Below are positions 21,488-32,602 of a DNA stretch of 64,000 nucleotides, piece by piece (within the stretch, counting starts at the first letter, position 1; every line of letters begins with the position of its first letter). The DNA lies in the NCBI GenBank assembly GCA_032622095.1, contig CP136065.1, forward strand, positions 35,496,732 to 35,560,731, given 5' to 3'. Under the pieces are notes generated by a model, which was not told the DNA's origin, searched no databases, and saw only the letters and a program-made list of their open reading frames with translations. A program made the position numbers and the translations under genes. Source of the stretch: Siphonodentalium dalli. Taxonomy: Eukaryota; Mollusca; Scaphopoda; Gadilida; Siphonodentaliidae.

Positions 21488-21606
21488 TACAATGTAGTAG
21501 CCGAGAGTACAAAATTTTCACCGCTTGGTTTTAACAACTCGCCGAAAGGCTTGTGGTTAAAACCACAATTCCACTTATGGTGAAAATTTTGTACTCTAGG
21601 CTACTA
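21488..21606. repeat. Foldback around AAAATTTTCACC
   Basis: The arms 'GTAGCCGAGAGTACAAAATT' and 'AATTTTGTACTCTAGGCTAC' pair, and an inner arm GGTTTTAA/TTAAAACC is also visible. The right arm is the start of the tandem unit that follows. Confidence 0.75.
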
Positions 21607-21732
21607 TACATGTATGTGTATTTTATATGAAACTTCAGAAATTTCTAATTTCAGCAGAGAAAAAATAGTTGATTCTTTTAGTCACACATTAAGCCCCCAA
21701 AAGATTAATGAAAATTTGGTATTCTCGGCTAC

Positions 21733-21849
21733 TACAGTAATGCTCTAAGTAATCAACTTCTTAAGCCATATATATTTCCGACTAAATCCTGAAAAGTTAC
21801 CCATAATTCTGCTGTGGTTAAGAAGTCGATTACTTAGAACATTACTGTA
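21733..21849. mobile_element. Family B MITE with large internal deletion
   Basis: TA-CAGTAATGCTCTAAGTAATC then a jump from 'TTCTTAAG' directly into the right arm 'CCATATATATTTCCGACTAA', ending CATTACTG-TA. Most of the left arm and the turn are missing. Confidence 0.8.
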
Positions 21850-22033
21850 TATGTGTATTTTATATAAAACTTCAGAAATTTCTTATTTCAGCAGAGAAAA
21901 AATAGTTGAGTCACACACTAAGCCCCCAAAAGCTTAATGAAAATTTGGTACTCTCAGCTACTATATGTGTATATATATTTCAGCAGAGAAAAAATAGTTG
22001 TTTTTCAACGATTCTTGAGTCACATATAAAGCC

Positions 22034-22358
22034 CAGGGGCGCCAGAAGAGGGGGGCAGAGGGGGCAGCTGACCCCCCTGCCCTTGACCAAGGGGGGGCGA
22101 GCGGGGGGCAGGACTTGCCCTTTTTCTGGAGACAGAAAATGCTTTTTGTGTGTTTAATCTCGTGTTTTTATAGCAAAATGTGACTTTTTTGGTCCAAATA
22201 CCACCAATTTCACAAGGAATATTAATTTTTTGTCAATTTTATCACAATAATTTATGGTTATTTTCCCGAGTTTGCGGAGAAAATGCCATTTTTTTACGGA
22301 AAAGTGCCCTTTTTGTAGGCTCGGCCCCCCTGCCCTTGGATGCTTCCGGCGCCCCCTG
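22034..22358. mobile_element. hAT-type MITE with perfect 8-bp target duplication
   Basis: Terminal repeats CAGGGGCGCCAGAAG and CTTCCGGCGCCCCCTG. ATAAAGCC occurs on both sides (22026-22033 and 22359-22366). CAGGG ends with an 8-bp duplication are the hallmark of hAT elements. No transposase. It lacks a roughly 55-bp segment present in the copy at 33585-33968. Two overlapping minus-strand frames (22154-22436) lie in it and are not genes. Confidence 0.93.
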
Positions 22359-22478
22359 ATAAAGCCCCCAAAAGCCAAGAAATTGCTTGTCAAATTTCAA
22401 ACTGTTCTCACATAGGCGGACTTGGTGGGGATTCATGTTCCGCCATGGAGCTCCTATGAATTGTTCAGTGTGAGCAGG

Positions 22479-22912
22479 TTAACCCTTTGAGTGCCAGGGG
22501 CCGCTCTTTTTTTCGATTTTTTTTTTTCCGAGTTTTTTTTTGGGTTGAATTTTTTTGGGGTATGCTTAAGCATGCTATAGTGAATTTAAAAACAAACTTG
22601 ATAAAACCTTAGGGGCATGTTATAACTCAAAACTATCACCAAGTATTCATAGTAATAATTTTGATGCCCATGAAAAACGTAAGATTCCCTGGCAATAAAC
22701 CTACAAAATAAGTCTGTTAAAGAATATAAGAAAAGATTATTAAAATTGTAAAAAATTGTAAAAAATAAGAACAAATGATGAAAAATTGTTAGGCCAATGC
22801 ATTCTCTTATATATGCGAGGCGACCTATGGTCGACTAGCATATATAAGAGAATGCATTGGCACAGGGTATATGGGTTGATACAAAAATCGGACCTGGCAA
22901 TCAAAGGGTTAA
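22479..22912. mobile_element. Family A MITE, subtype iii, reverse orientation
   Basis: TTAACCCTTTGAGTGCCAGG ... TTGATACAAAAATCGGACC, then TGGCAATCAAAGGGTTAA. It carries a single hairpin near the right (22793-22866) and the same inner block as 20151-20602, inverted. The left 60 bp hold T-rich filler. Confidence 0.85.
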
Positions 22913-23750
22913 AGCACAATACCCTTTCCCAAATGGCTGTAAATTGTTGACTACTACCCATGACCCAACCTACTGTAAGTATAGATAGCGATCAAATAAT
23001 TATCTTAATAGTTCATTGTTACACTAACATCCTGGTGTGAGTGGTCTACTGGTGCAGAGCAAACAATAGACTATACACATAATATACATAGATGACGAGG
23101 GACCACTCCCACCCTGGACCCCAAATAACCTCGCTGTACAAATTTGTGACTTAATGTATTTGAAGAACTAGAGGTAATGTATTGGGACCATGTCAAGACG
23201 TATTTATGTGACCGATCTATGAATCAGAGGCCTATTTCAACAAACATATTTACATTAACTCATCTATGACTGGAACTTCCTGAAATTTTACGAATACCCT
23301 GTGACAATGAATGGACTTTTTAACAGACGAGAATACATTTTAAAACACCGATTAAAAGTATATAACCTAAGTATATAACCTAAATTTGAGTGGTCGATGC
23401 AGTCAAGTGGGTTAACTTGGACAAAATGAGCACATTTCACTGCGACAGCTCTTGTTTTAAAAAAAAAGAATAAATAGAGATTTCCAAAGTAACTGCACAT
23501 GGTACAATCTTTAATTAGTTTTGCAAACTTTTATCTTAATTTTCCGATAAAAAGCTTACCTCTGCGAAACACTAATTATCTACATAGATGTGATTTCAAA
23601 TGTGCCAAAGCAGATGTTGATGTGTTTGATAACCGGAAAATTCATTTTAATATCATAAACGCAAATTTACTTATCGCAGACAATTTTCTAGTAACCAGAC
23701 AGGGCAATAATAGCCAAATTTGGCTCAAGTAGCCAAATGTCAGCTTGACC
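22913..23750. other. Spacer, mostly unique
   Basis: At about 23256-23300 'AACTCATCTATGACTGGAAC' and 'TTCCTGAAATTTTACG' look like a decayed family A subtype ii end. No gene supported. Confidence 0.4.
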
Positions 23751-23955
23751 CAGACCTGTATATGTGAGTCTTCCATAGGGAGCCTCGCATATATCAGAGA
23801 ATGCATTGGCCTAACAATATTTACATGTACCTTGACTTCTAAGTGACTGCATTCTCGTATATATGCGCGACTCCCCATGGGAGACTCGCATGTATAAGAG
23901 AATGCATTTGGCAAAGGATCTTTAATAGCACAGCTCCCGTCATCAAAGGGGTTAA
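23751..23955. mobile_element. Family A MITE subtype ii, left end lost
   Basis: Two hairpins (23758-23815, 23845-23910) and linker 'AACAATATTTACATGTACCT'. Right end GTCATCAAAGGGGTTAA. Its right TTAA is shared with the next element. Confidence 0.7.
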
Positions 23956-24355
23956 CCCTTTACCCAACAGAACGGCCCTGTGCCAATGCATTCTCTTATA
24001 TATGCGAGTCGACCATAGGTCGCCTCGCATATATAAGAGAATGCATTGGCTTAACACATTAAAAATTATAAAATTGTTAAAAAATGTAAGAAAAAATGGT
24101 AAAAAGTGTTAAAAAAAGATTAGATTTTTTTAGGCCAATGCATTCTCTTATATATGCGAGGCGACCTATGGTCGACTCGCATATATAAGAGAATGCATTG
24201 GCACAGGGCATAACTGTAACTATCACAATGTGGTCAAGGAGCCGGTTCCAATGATATCCATATTTGTATGGTTCTATTGAGACAGACCGAAGATATTTTA
24301 GGCTGTTGAAGCTTTATTTGGCCGGTTTGGGCCGGTTTGTTGGGTAAAGGGTTAA
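23952..24355. mobile_element. Family A MITE subtype i, complete
   Basis: TTAACCCTTTACCCAACAGA ... TTGTTGGGTAAAGGGTTAA, 404 bp. Hairpins at 23980-24055 and 24133-24207 are exact mutual reverse complements in their stems. Very close to the 9944-10343 copy. Confidence 0.92.
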
Positions 24356-24427
24356 AAGCATGTATAAGGTTTGGACAATTTTGTTAACATATGATTCAGG
24401 TGCCTATATTTCAACAAACATTAACAT

Positions 24428-24560
24428 TTAACTCTTTCTATTCTAAATACTCATTGATGAGTAGTTCCCATAGGAAATATTCAGATAAAAAGTTCAAAAG
24501 TCATTTATTGAACTTATTATGTGAACATTTCCCACCATTACAAAAGAATCATTCTGCACT
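24428..24560. mobile_element. Family D MITE, left part
   Basis: TTAACTCTTTCTATTCTAAA then 'TACTCATTGATGAGTAGTTC' and a palindromic centre ('GGAAATATTCAGATAAAAAG' with 'CTTATTATGTGAACATTTCC'). The right arm beyond 24545 is replaced by unrelated T-rich sequence. Confidence 0.65.
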
Positions 24561-24684
24561 TTTATTGTCTTTTTTCTCTCTGTCCTCAGCTCATTTTTTT
24601 CTGAACGCTCCGCCAAAATGAATAATGGACCATTCCAATGTAAACTTTATAACTAAGCGGGATCGAGAATCAGTAAAGAAAAGG

Positions 24685-25078
24685 TTAACCCTTTACCCAA
24701 CAAAACGGCCAAAACCGGCCAAATAAAGCTTCAACAGCCTAAAATATCTTCGGTCTGTCTCAATAGAACCATACAAATATGGATATCATTGGAACCGGCT
24801 CATTGACCACATTGTGATGGTTACATTTATGCCCTGTGCCAATGCATTCTCTTATATATGCGAGTCGACCATAGGTCGCCTCGCATATATAAGAGAATGC
24901 ATTGGCCTAAAAAACACTTAACACTTTTTACCATTTTTTCTTACATTCTTTAACAATTTTATAATTTTTAATGTGTTAAGCCAATGCATTCTCTTATATA
25001 TGCGAGGCGACCTATGGTCGACTCGCATTTATAAGAGAATGCATTGGCACAGGGCCGTTCTGTTGGGTAAAGGGTTAA
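24685..25078. mobile_element. Family A MITE subtype i, reverse orientation, complete
   Basis: TTAACCCTTTACCCAACAAA, long arm on the left, two hairpins (24835-24907 and 24980-25052), end GGCCGTTCTGTTGGG-TAAAGGGTTAA. 394 bp. Confidence 0.92.
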
Positions 25079-25389
25079 AGGCATATGGTGCACTCATTTA
25101 TGTGTGAAATTTCAATATACTCCACCAGATCTATTGTTTGAGGTGTCAAGTCTAGATGCAGATATTAGATATGATCATAGATCCTTTCAAAAACATGCAA
25201 TTGGTGTATGATATCGGCTGCACAGTGATATCAGAAAAGATGAGAGTGTTAAGTGACTTTAAATGGCATTTAAAACCTATCATTGTTCACGCTCACTGAA
25301 GCAAGCACATACGAAGCAATGAATACTGAGTCTGTGCCTCTATAAATCTGATATTGGTAAAGCACTTCCCTGATTAAAATTTGATAATG
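25079..25389. other. Spacer, nothing recognised
   Basis: No supported feature. Confidence 0.45.
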
Positions 25390-25838
25390 TAATCATATCC
25401 AAACCTGCAAATAGTGTGTCTGTCATTTGCAGAATGAAGTCACCAGAGGGTAAATTTAGTGACGCTATCCCACACAGTGGGCTAGCATCACCAAATTCAT
25501 CCTATGTGGACCTTATTTGGCTTTGGCCTCATCTTCTGGAAAGTATCTATAATCTCAAATTAACATTGTTTTTAGTTACTTTTTACCTCCTGAGAAGTTT
25601 CTATATCCCCTAATTTATCAAAGATAAAATGCATAATCGACATATGGGTGAACATCACCAACATCAACTGGGGAACCAATCTGATCCTAGGTCTCACTTA
25701 GCAGTTGAGACTTAAGAAGAATGAGGTCCCCAGAGGGTGAATTTGGTGATACTAGCCCACTGTGCGAGATAGCGTCACTAATTCACCCTCTAGGGACCTC
25801 ATTCTGCAAATGACAGACACACTATTTGCAGACTAAAT
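25390..25838. mobile_element. Family C MITE, complete
   Basis: Left 'CTGCAAATAGTGTGTCTGTC' and right 'GACAGACACACTATTTGCAG' are a perfect 20-bp inverted pair. Terminal hairpins at 25430-25515 and 25720-25805; middle block as in 9088-9536. Confidence 0.87.
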
Positions 25839-26113
25839 CATATCCCTTTTCTATTCCCTCCATTTTATCTTTTACAACTTCTTTAAATTTGTGTGGGTTT
25901 TTTTGTTGGTATCTTAACTGTCAAGAGTAATTGTTAGTTTAGGTTTTGTATATATTATTATGTTGAAGCCATTTATTACATGTCTTTTAATGCTTTGTGT
26001 ATGACCATGAAACTATTGTATTGAAAACAAATTTGACCCTGTGTCTGCAAATGTTTACAAGAGAATTTTAATTTCACACTTTTCAAATCCCTCAATTTGG
26101 CTCATTATATTTA

Positions 26114-26289
26114 TACAGTAATGCTCTAAGTAATCGACTCCTTAACCACAGCAGAATTATGGGTAACTTTTCAGGATTTAGTCGGAACTTTCCGATGAAT
26201 GGCAACAAGCCATATTTCAAACTAAATCCTGAAAAGTTACCCATAATTCTGCTGTGGTTAAGAAGTCGATTACTTAGAGCATTACTGTA
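26114..26289. mobile_element. Family B foldback MITE
   Basis: TA-CAGTAATGCTCTAAGTAATC ... GATTACTTAGAGCATTACTG-TA, 176 bp. The left inner arm lost the GGCTTGTTG part so the turn is offset. Shares the 'GCTCTAAGTAATC' end variant with 21733-21849. Confidence 0.85.
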
Positions 26290-27631
26290 TTTTAATTTCA
26301 CACTTTTCAAATCCACTCAAGATATTATTCATTTCTTTCTTACGCTGCCATGTAATTTAGGCATTACGTCAGCTTTAATATTTATGCCATTTTTATTGGC
26401 GCCAAATTTCTACAGGTAATGCTCATTAATGTCACCGGGATGTAGGTTACCTTATGGTTACACGATAACCAAACTTTACTATGTATACTTACTATTTTGT
26501 CTACGTTCATTTGTACCTGAAGAAGGTTGTTTGCCAAAAGCTCTTAAACTATAGAGATTATAGATCCTCAAAGGTGTTACATTTAATCTATTGTTTCCCT
26601 ATAAATACATGTATTTATATTCTTTTATTCTTCCAAAATAACTTGAATATATAAGAGCAGATATGACTACAGTTTCAAACAAATATGTGCTATATTTGTG
26701 CATTGGAACATTAAAGGTGCAAACTTGAAACAAAATTATATGTTTATTGGGTCCAGTGTTTGTTTTATAGGGAGATACTGCCTGTTATCAGTTAGAAGTC
26801 ATGGGTACTAGCATACTTCCACAGTGCCATATTGAAATATCGAAAATCATGAACATTGTAAGCCTGCAAGTACATTTCAAGAATGCCTAAATGAAAATAT
26901 CTTTGATTAATGTAATTCGTCAAATGTTTTCAATATTTCAAATTGTTTCCTACGTTTGCGTGATGGGGTGAGAAATACACTGTATTACTGTTCGGTCGTC
27001 GCGATGTATGGTACTAATCAATGCAGCAAGACAAAACAGCGAGATAGGTTAAAACTTCAGGCGTTATTCTAATATACCTATAATTAGATTCAAAATATAT
27101 ATTTAGGCATCTTCAACCTCATAGTATTTTTCACCCACAAGAAAGCCAATAAGAGTGATTAGAAAATATTTTAATCCTATTATTTTCTAATCCTATAATC
27201 GAATGGAATGGAATGAATTCTCGAAGCTTCTCATGGCCCTAATTTATTGTGTAAAATGATAAAAGTCTGTAAATTGTCACCACCAAGAAGAACATAAAGA
27301 AATTGATAAAATTTGTTCTTGTATTCATTATTTATAGTTCTCCTTTAACCAAAAAGTCTACATATTATTTTCAGAATATTATTCAACGTTTGATCTTCTG
27401 CAATATTAAGACCAGTACCAAGGGACCAGTCCTGAGATATATACAGAGAGAGAGAGTTAAAATGCAGTGTTTCTATTCTGGGTGGCTCTGTTGGTCCAAC
27501 ACGCCATGCAGATTCTTAACTGAGCCATTCAGGGTTCAGGGGGGACATAAGGGAGTGGGGAGTGTCAGGTTAGAGAACCTAATGTAGTTTGAAAATTTCA
27601 ACAAGAGGGGGGGGGGGGGGGGGGGGTCACA
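26290..27631. other. Spacer, mostly unique, with poly-G
   Basis: At 26483-26512 the minus strand shows acceptor-like and donor-like sequences (CTTCTTCAG, then GTAAGTATAC) around 24 bases, but the acceptor lies in 'CCTGAAGAAGGTTGTTTGCC', a motif that looks repetitive, so I do not call an exon. A G run of about 20 lies at 27606-27626. Confidence 0.4.
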
Positions 27632-28053
27632 AGCAAGCCTGTTTAGTGAGGCTGTCCTTTGCAGAATGAGGTTCCCAGAGGGTGAATTTAGTTATGCTAT
27701 CCCACATAATTCCCAAATAGTGAATATTGTGATGTACACCCATTTGGAACCTCTGATTATGAAATGTGTAGTCAGCAAATTTGGGGATATAGAGAAACTC
27801 AACTAAAAAAGAAATAGAATCTATATGAAGAAGTTTCTGTAGAAATCTGATAATAAAGACACTTTCCAGAAGAGGAGATGTAAGCAGAATGAGGTCGCCA
27901 GAGGGTGAATTTAGTGATACTGTCCCGCATAAAGCAGAATGAGGTCTCCAGAGGGTAAATTTAGTGATGATAGCCCACTATGCAGGATAGCATAACTAAA
28001 TTTAGCCTCTGGGACCTCATTCTGCAAATGACTGGCTCACCAAACTCAGGCTT
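27632..28053. mobile_element. Family C MITE, with extra hairpin fragment
   Basis: Left CAAGCCTGTTTAGTGAGGC and right 'CTCACCAAACTCAGGCTTG'. The flanks TCACAAG (27625-27631) and TTCACAAG (28054-28061) could be a target duplication of 7-8 bp. The second hairpin region is doubled (27888-27930 and 27930-28020). Confidence 0.75.
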
Positions 28054-28397
28054 GTTCACAAGGGGTGGGGTTGGTGTGTAGTAGGAAATTCTGACAATGC
28101 CTCCCTTAACAGAGACTCTCTAGCCATATCTCTGTTGATGGTTGAATTGTACTTTAGGTGGATGAGGTGTGACAATCTCCATATTCAGGTCATGTGTACC
28201 CAAACAGATAATCTCTAACCTCACAAACAAATATTATTGCACTATGATAACAACCCACTCATTATCTCTTTGATCTTAATGTAGGTACAAAGAAGTTATG
28301 TATTTTATATGGTGACATCAGATCATATATATAAGAGCCTGATATAGAATTTATGTTAATAGATAGTCCAAGTTTCCTCCTACGTAAACCAGCTAGT
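28054..28397. other. Spacer, nothing recognised
   Basis: No supported feature. Confidence 0.45.
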
Positions 28398-28609
28398 TAC
28401 AGTAATACTCTAATTAATCGACCTCTTAAGTCTTAACCACAGCAGAATTATGGGTAAAAATGAGAAATATGGCTTGTTGCCATTCATCGGAAAGCTCTCG
28501 CTGAGAGCTTTCCGATGAATGGCAACAAGCCATATTTCCGACTAAATCCTGAAAAGTTACCCATAATTCTGCTGTGGTTAAGAGTTCGATTAATTAGAGC
28601 ATTACTGTA
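28398..28609. mobile_element. Family B foldback MITE
   Basis: TA-CAGTAATACTCTAATTAATC ... GATTAATTAGAGCATTACTG-TA. Turn at GCTCTCGCTGAGAGC. The left arm has a small rearrangement around 'CTCTTAAGTCTTAACC'. Confidence 0.85.
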
Positions 28610-29440
28610 TATTGGTAGAGCGAGATGCTAGTTTACGTCTGAGAACCCTCCCTAACCCTCCCTATAGTGTCTTTATAACAGACTTTAAGCTGACTTAATA
28701 CCACTAATAAATACTATCAAATATCACAATTGTGACAATAAACTGGTTTATTCTGTCATATTTGTTCTGAACACCACAACAGTTGTCAATTGACAATGGT
28801 AACGTAATGTGAAAATAGATGGTTTTTTAAAGTATGCCAACTCAATTGACCTCACGCCGATGAAAATAATCACCACGCACAGGATGAAGAACTTTCCATT
28901 ACACATGAATATCATCGCAATTTCGTGTATCATATGGCTGCCAATAAATAAATACAGTCAATAGTAAATAACTGCATCTAAAAAAATCTAAAAAATCAGG
29001 TCTGAGGTCAGCTACAAGTAATTAAAACAAGACAGTCAATGACTGTGGGGTCGCTCACCAGACTGCAAAGACTGATAAGACTGGGACTCTGGAGACCAAA
29101 ACAGTCAGCACTTTTCATAATCACTTTAAAAGAAGTAGATTTAAACAGGATATGTGGCTAGAGAGACTTCAAGTATGTAGCTTGGTAAAAATCCACCTTG
29201 AAATTGCCAACTGTACACTACTGATCACCCCCCTCCTCCAGCTCAACAAGTCCCCTCCCGACCGGGATCCAGACTCCCAAGTCTTAGGTTGGAATTTCAC
29301 AACCGACACCTCAAACTTTCTCAATTGTTGGAAATTTCCAATCTCACAAGCGCCTTTTTCTAAAACCATTTAAACATGTTTGAAGCCCAATTATCCATGG
29401 ACCCAAAAACACAATACATGTATGTCCGACCAATCAGTCA
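28610..29440. other. Spacer, nothing coding
   Basis: Open frames at 28748-28933 and 29152-29373 (both strands) lack domains. 'GTTGGAAATTTCCAATC' at about 29328 belongs to a weak dispersed motif also seen near 46.9 and 56.3-56.8 kb. Confidence 0.4.
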
Positions 29441-29990
29441 ATTGGTTCCAAGGTAGATGTTTTAATGAATTTGGTATTTCGATGATTTTATTAGACTCCC
29501 CATAGCCTGCCATTTCTTGACAGGTTGACCTCATTTTAACAAATCTGAATCTCAGTCACTAAAGGATCCTATTGATTCCTCCATACTATATGTAAGCTAA
29601 ATAGTCCAAACTCTCTTGAGAAGACATTTTAAGAATTACTATAGAGACATATAGTTATGTCCCTGGTCCCACCCTATTTAACCTGGTGACTCCATCTGAA
29701 TAAATTTGAATCCCAGACACCAAAGAACCCTTCATACATATCATAAATATCAGTCAAATAGACCTGATGGTCCTTGTGAAGGAAGCATATTAAGAGGGAA
29801 ACTGTCCTTCGCTTGGCCCCTATTTGACCAGGTGACCCCATTAAAAAAATCTGAATTGCAGTCAAGGAAGAACATTCCATTCTATATAAGCCAACTAGTT
29901 CTTGCAAACATATTTTAAGAATTACTATGTAGTGAAATAGTTAAGTCTCTTGCTCTGCCCTTATTTGACTTTGTGATCCCATTTTCACAA
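29441..29990 (+). repeat. Decayed tandem repeat of the CCTGGT...TTTGACC type
   Basis: Blocks such as 'CCCTATTTAACCTGGTGACT' and 'CCCCTATTTGACCAGGTGAC' recur about every 145 bp, with 'AATCTGAAT'-like sequence after each. A cleaner copy is at 32040-32602. Confidence 0.55.
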
Positions 29991-29994
29991 ATCT

Positions 29995-31195
29995 GATGAG
30001 GATAAAAATTAAGTTCCCCAGTTGAAGTTGGTGATATTCACCCATTGGGCACCTCATTTATGAATTTTATCTTCTGCAAATTAGGGGATATAGAAACTTC
30101 CTAGAAGGGAAATTTAACTAACAACAATGTAAATTTGATACTATAGATACTTCCCAGAAGATGAGGCCTAAGCAGAATGAGGTCGCCAGAGGGTGAATTT
30201 GGTGATGCTAGCCTGCTGTGCGGAATAGCATCACAAAAAGCGTGTCTGTTCCTACATTGTGCATGCCTGGCCTCAAGCAACACAATGTATTATACAACAA
30301 GCCTTGAAATAGTGTGATAGTGTGTCTGTCATTTGCAGAATGAGGTCCCCAGAGGGTGAATTTAGTGACTCTAAATTCACCCTCTGGGGACCTCATTCTG
30401 ATAAGGCCCTCAACTGCTATGGAAGACCTAGAATAAAATTGAATTTCCCCAGTTGAAGTTGGTGATGTTCACCCATTGGGCCCCTCAATTATGAATTTTA
30501 TCTTCTGCAAATTAGGGGATATAGAAACTTCCTAGAAGGGAAATTTAACTAACAACAATGTAAATTTGATACTATAGATACTTCCCAGAAGATGAGGCCT
30601 AAGCAGAATGAGGTCTCCAAATGGTGAATTTGGTGATGCTAGCCCGCTATGTGGGATAGCATCACTACAAGCATGTCTGTTCCTACATTGTGCATGTCTG
30701 GCCTCAAGCAACACACTGTATTATACAATCAAGCCTTGAGATAGTCTGTCTGTTATTTGCAGAATGAGGTCCCCAGAGGGTGAATTTAGTGACGCTTTCC
30801 TGCACAGCGGGCTAGTATCACAAAATTCACTCTCTGGGGACCTCATTCTGATAAGGCCCTCAACTGCTATGGAAGACCTAGAATAAGATTGAAGTTCCCC
30901 AGTTGAAATTGGTGATGTTCACCCATTGGGCACCTCAATCATGAATTTTATCTTCTGCAAATTAAGGGATACAGAAACTTCCTAGAAGGGAAATTTAACT
31001 AACAACAATGTAAATTTGATACTATAGATACTTCCCAGAAGATGAGGCCTAAGCAGAATGAGATCTTGAGACTCTAGATACTTCCCAGAAGATGAGGCCT
31101 AAGCAGAATAATGTTCCCAGAGGGTGTATTGGGTTATGCTAGCCTGCTGTGTGGAACAACATGAATTCACCCTCTGGGAACCTCATACCTCCAAT
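29995..31195. mobile_element. Head-to-tail array of family C units
   Basis: 'TGAATTTTATCTTCTGCAAA' followed by 'CTTCCTAGAAGGGAAATTTA' occurs at 30061, 30492 and 30942. Between them are terminal hairpins (about 30330-30400, 30760-30850, and decayed ones at 30175, 30605, 31095). Periods are about 431 and 450 bp. Adjacent units appear to share one terminal hairpin rather than each having two. 'CTGGCCTCAAGCAACACA' also recurs. Confidence 0.75.
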
Positions 31196-31379
31196 GCCAG
31201 ACACTTGGAGAAAATGAAATTAATCTGATTTTAATGACCACTGAGTGATAATGTAAACAACAAGGGTGCTTCATTGATAACACCATTAATCTCATTTAAA
31301 TTATGAATGACATGAATACACTCCCTGGGGACTCTGCCTACATAAATTGATCAAGGAGTTCCTGAATATTTTATTATTT

Positions 31380-31925
31380 TTTGGGGAATTATGGCCATAA
31401 CTCTGTTAAAATATATCGGATCAAACCCATATTTTAACTTGATCTGTATATAAGTGTCAAAAATTCATATACCAAATTTAAAATTGTATGGGGTAGCAAC
31501 ACTAAATTCACCATCTGGGGACTTCATTCTGCAAATGTCAGACACACTATGTCCAGGCTTGGAGAAATGAACAATGGACTATTCCTTGTAGACTCTGGTA
31601 GTTGTTTAGCTAATGTCATGTCTTGTAATGACAGATGATAAACTGGTCTGAAGCAAGCAGTATTCAGCAAGAGGATCAGGTGACCACACTATGATAAATT
31701 GGCTTTTTCAATAATACAGGCTAGAGTGTCCTCTTAAAAATTAATAGTGCATAGCAAAGGGGTGTGAATTATAAAGGGCCATAACTCTGTTAAAATATAT
31801 CGGATCAAACCCATATTTTAACTTGATCTGTATATAAGTGTCAAAAATTCATATACCAAATTTGGTGTTGATCAGATGAAAAATGTTTGAGTAATCCTGT
31901 CTTGGATGAATTCTATATCAAAACA
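31380..31925 (+). repeat. Fragments of the GGCCATAACTCTG repeat and a family C end
   Basis: 'GGCCATAACTCTGTTAAAAT' then 'ATCGGATCAAACCCATATTT' and 'AACTTGATCTGTATATAAGT' at 31391 and again at 31778, related to 6405-6955. Between them 31490-31562 is the right end of a family C element ('GCAAATGTCAGACACACTAT'). Confidence 0.65.
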
Positions 31926-32039
31926 AGAGTGGAAGGGGTTAAATAAACAATACCAAAATCCATACAGATGAAGAACATGCTAAGAAAAATGTAGGTAAGA
32001 AATATGAGACTGTGATGGGTCCTAAACAAAAATTAAAGG

Positions 32040-32602
32040 TCAAAATGCAAAAATTTAATTTTTTGTTTTTAGAAATGTCCCTGGCTCTGCCCCTATTTGA
32101 CCCAGTGACCCAATTTGAACAAATCTGATTCCCAGTCACCCAAGGTCCCTCAGTACCAAATATAAGCTGAATAGGCCAAATATTTTTTTAGAAGAAGTCA
32201 TTGTAAGAATTACTATGAGTTATGGCCCTGGTTTCTCAACTAATTGACCGGGTGACCTCATTTGAACAAATCTGAACACCAGTCACCCAAGGACCCTCCA
32301 TACCAAATATTAGCTAAATCGGCACAATGGTTATGAACAAGAAGTTGTTGTAAGAATTACTATGGAGGAATAGAGTTATGGCCCTGGTTTCACAACTATT
32401 TGACCCAGTGACGTCATTTGAACAAATCTGAATGAGAGTCACCTAGGGAACATCCACACCAAATATGAACCAATTCGGTATGATGGTTTCAGAGGAGAAG
32501 ATGTTTTTTTAAAAAGTTGACGGACAGACGGACAGACGGACGGACGACGGACGAGGAGTGATGACTATAGCTCCACCAGAGACTTCGTCTCAGGTGAGCT
32601 AA
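32040..32602 (+). repeat. Dispersed repeat with three ~145-bp sub-units and GACGG tail
   Basis: 'GCCCTGG...TTGACC...GTGAC' followed by 'TTTGAACAAATCTGA' recurs at about 32085, 32228 and 32373. It ends with a GGACAGACGGAC run, then 'GTGATGACTATAGCTCCACC' and 'GACTTCGTCTCAGGTGAGCT'. Similar repeats are common in molluscan and related genomes (recalled, not checked). Confidence 0.65.

Larger units (their letters stand above)
21607..22420 (+). repeat. Three tandem units hosting two MITE insertions
   Basis: The unit contains 'TTTCAGCAGAGAAAAAATAG' and 'AAGCCCCCAAAAG-TTAATG' and recurs at about 21650, 21889 and 21980. Unit 1 is followed by a family B MITE (21733-21849). Unit 3 is split by a hAT MITE (22034-22358) and resumes as AAGCCCCCAAAAGCC. 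Confidence 0.7.

Noticed and set aside
22154-22436. Minus-strand frames of 64 and 79 codons
   Set aside because: They lie within and across the hAT MITE.
26483-26512. 24-bp micro-exon of G1
   Set aside because: Phase 0 and donor fit, but the acceptor is part of a repeat-like CCTGAAGAAGG motif and nothing else supports it.
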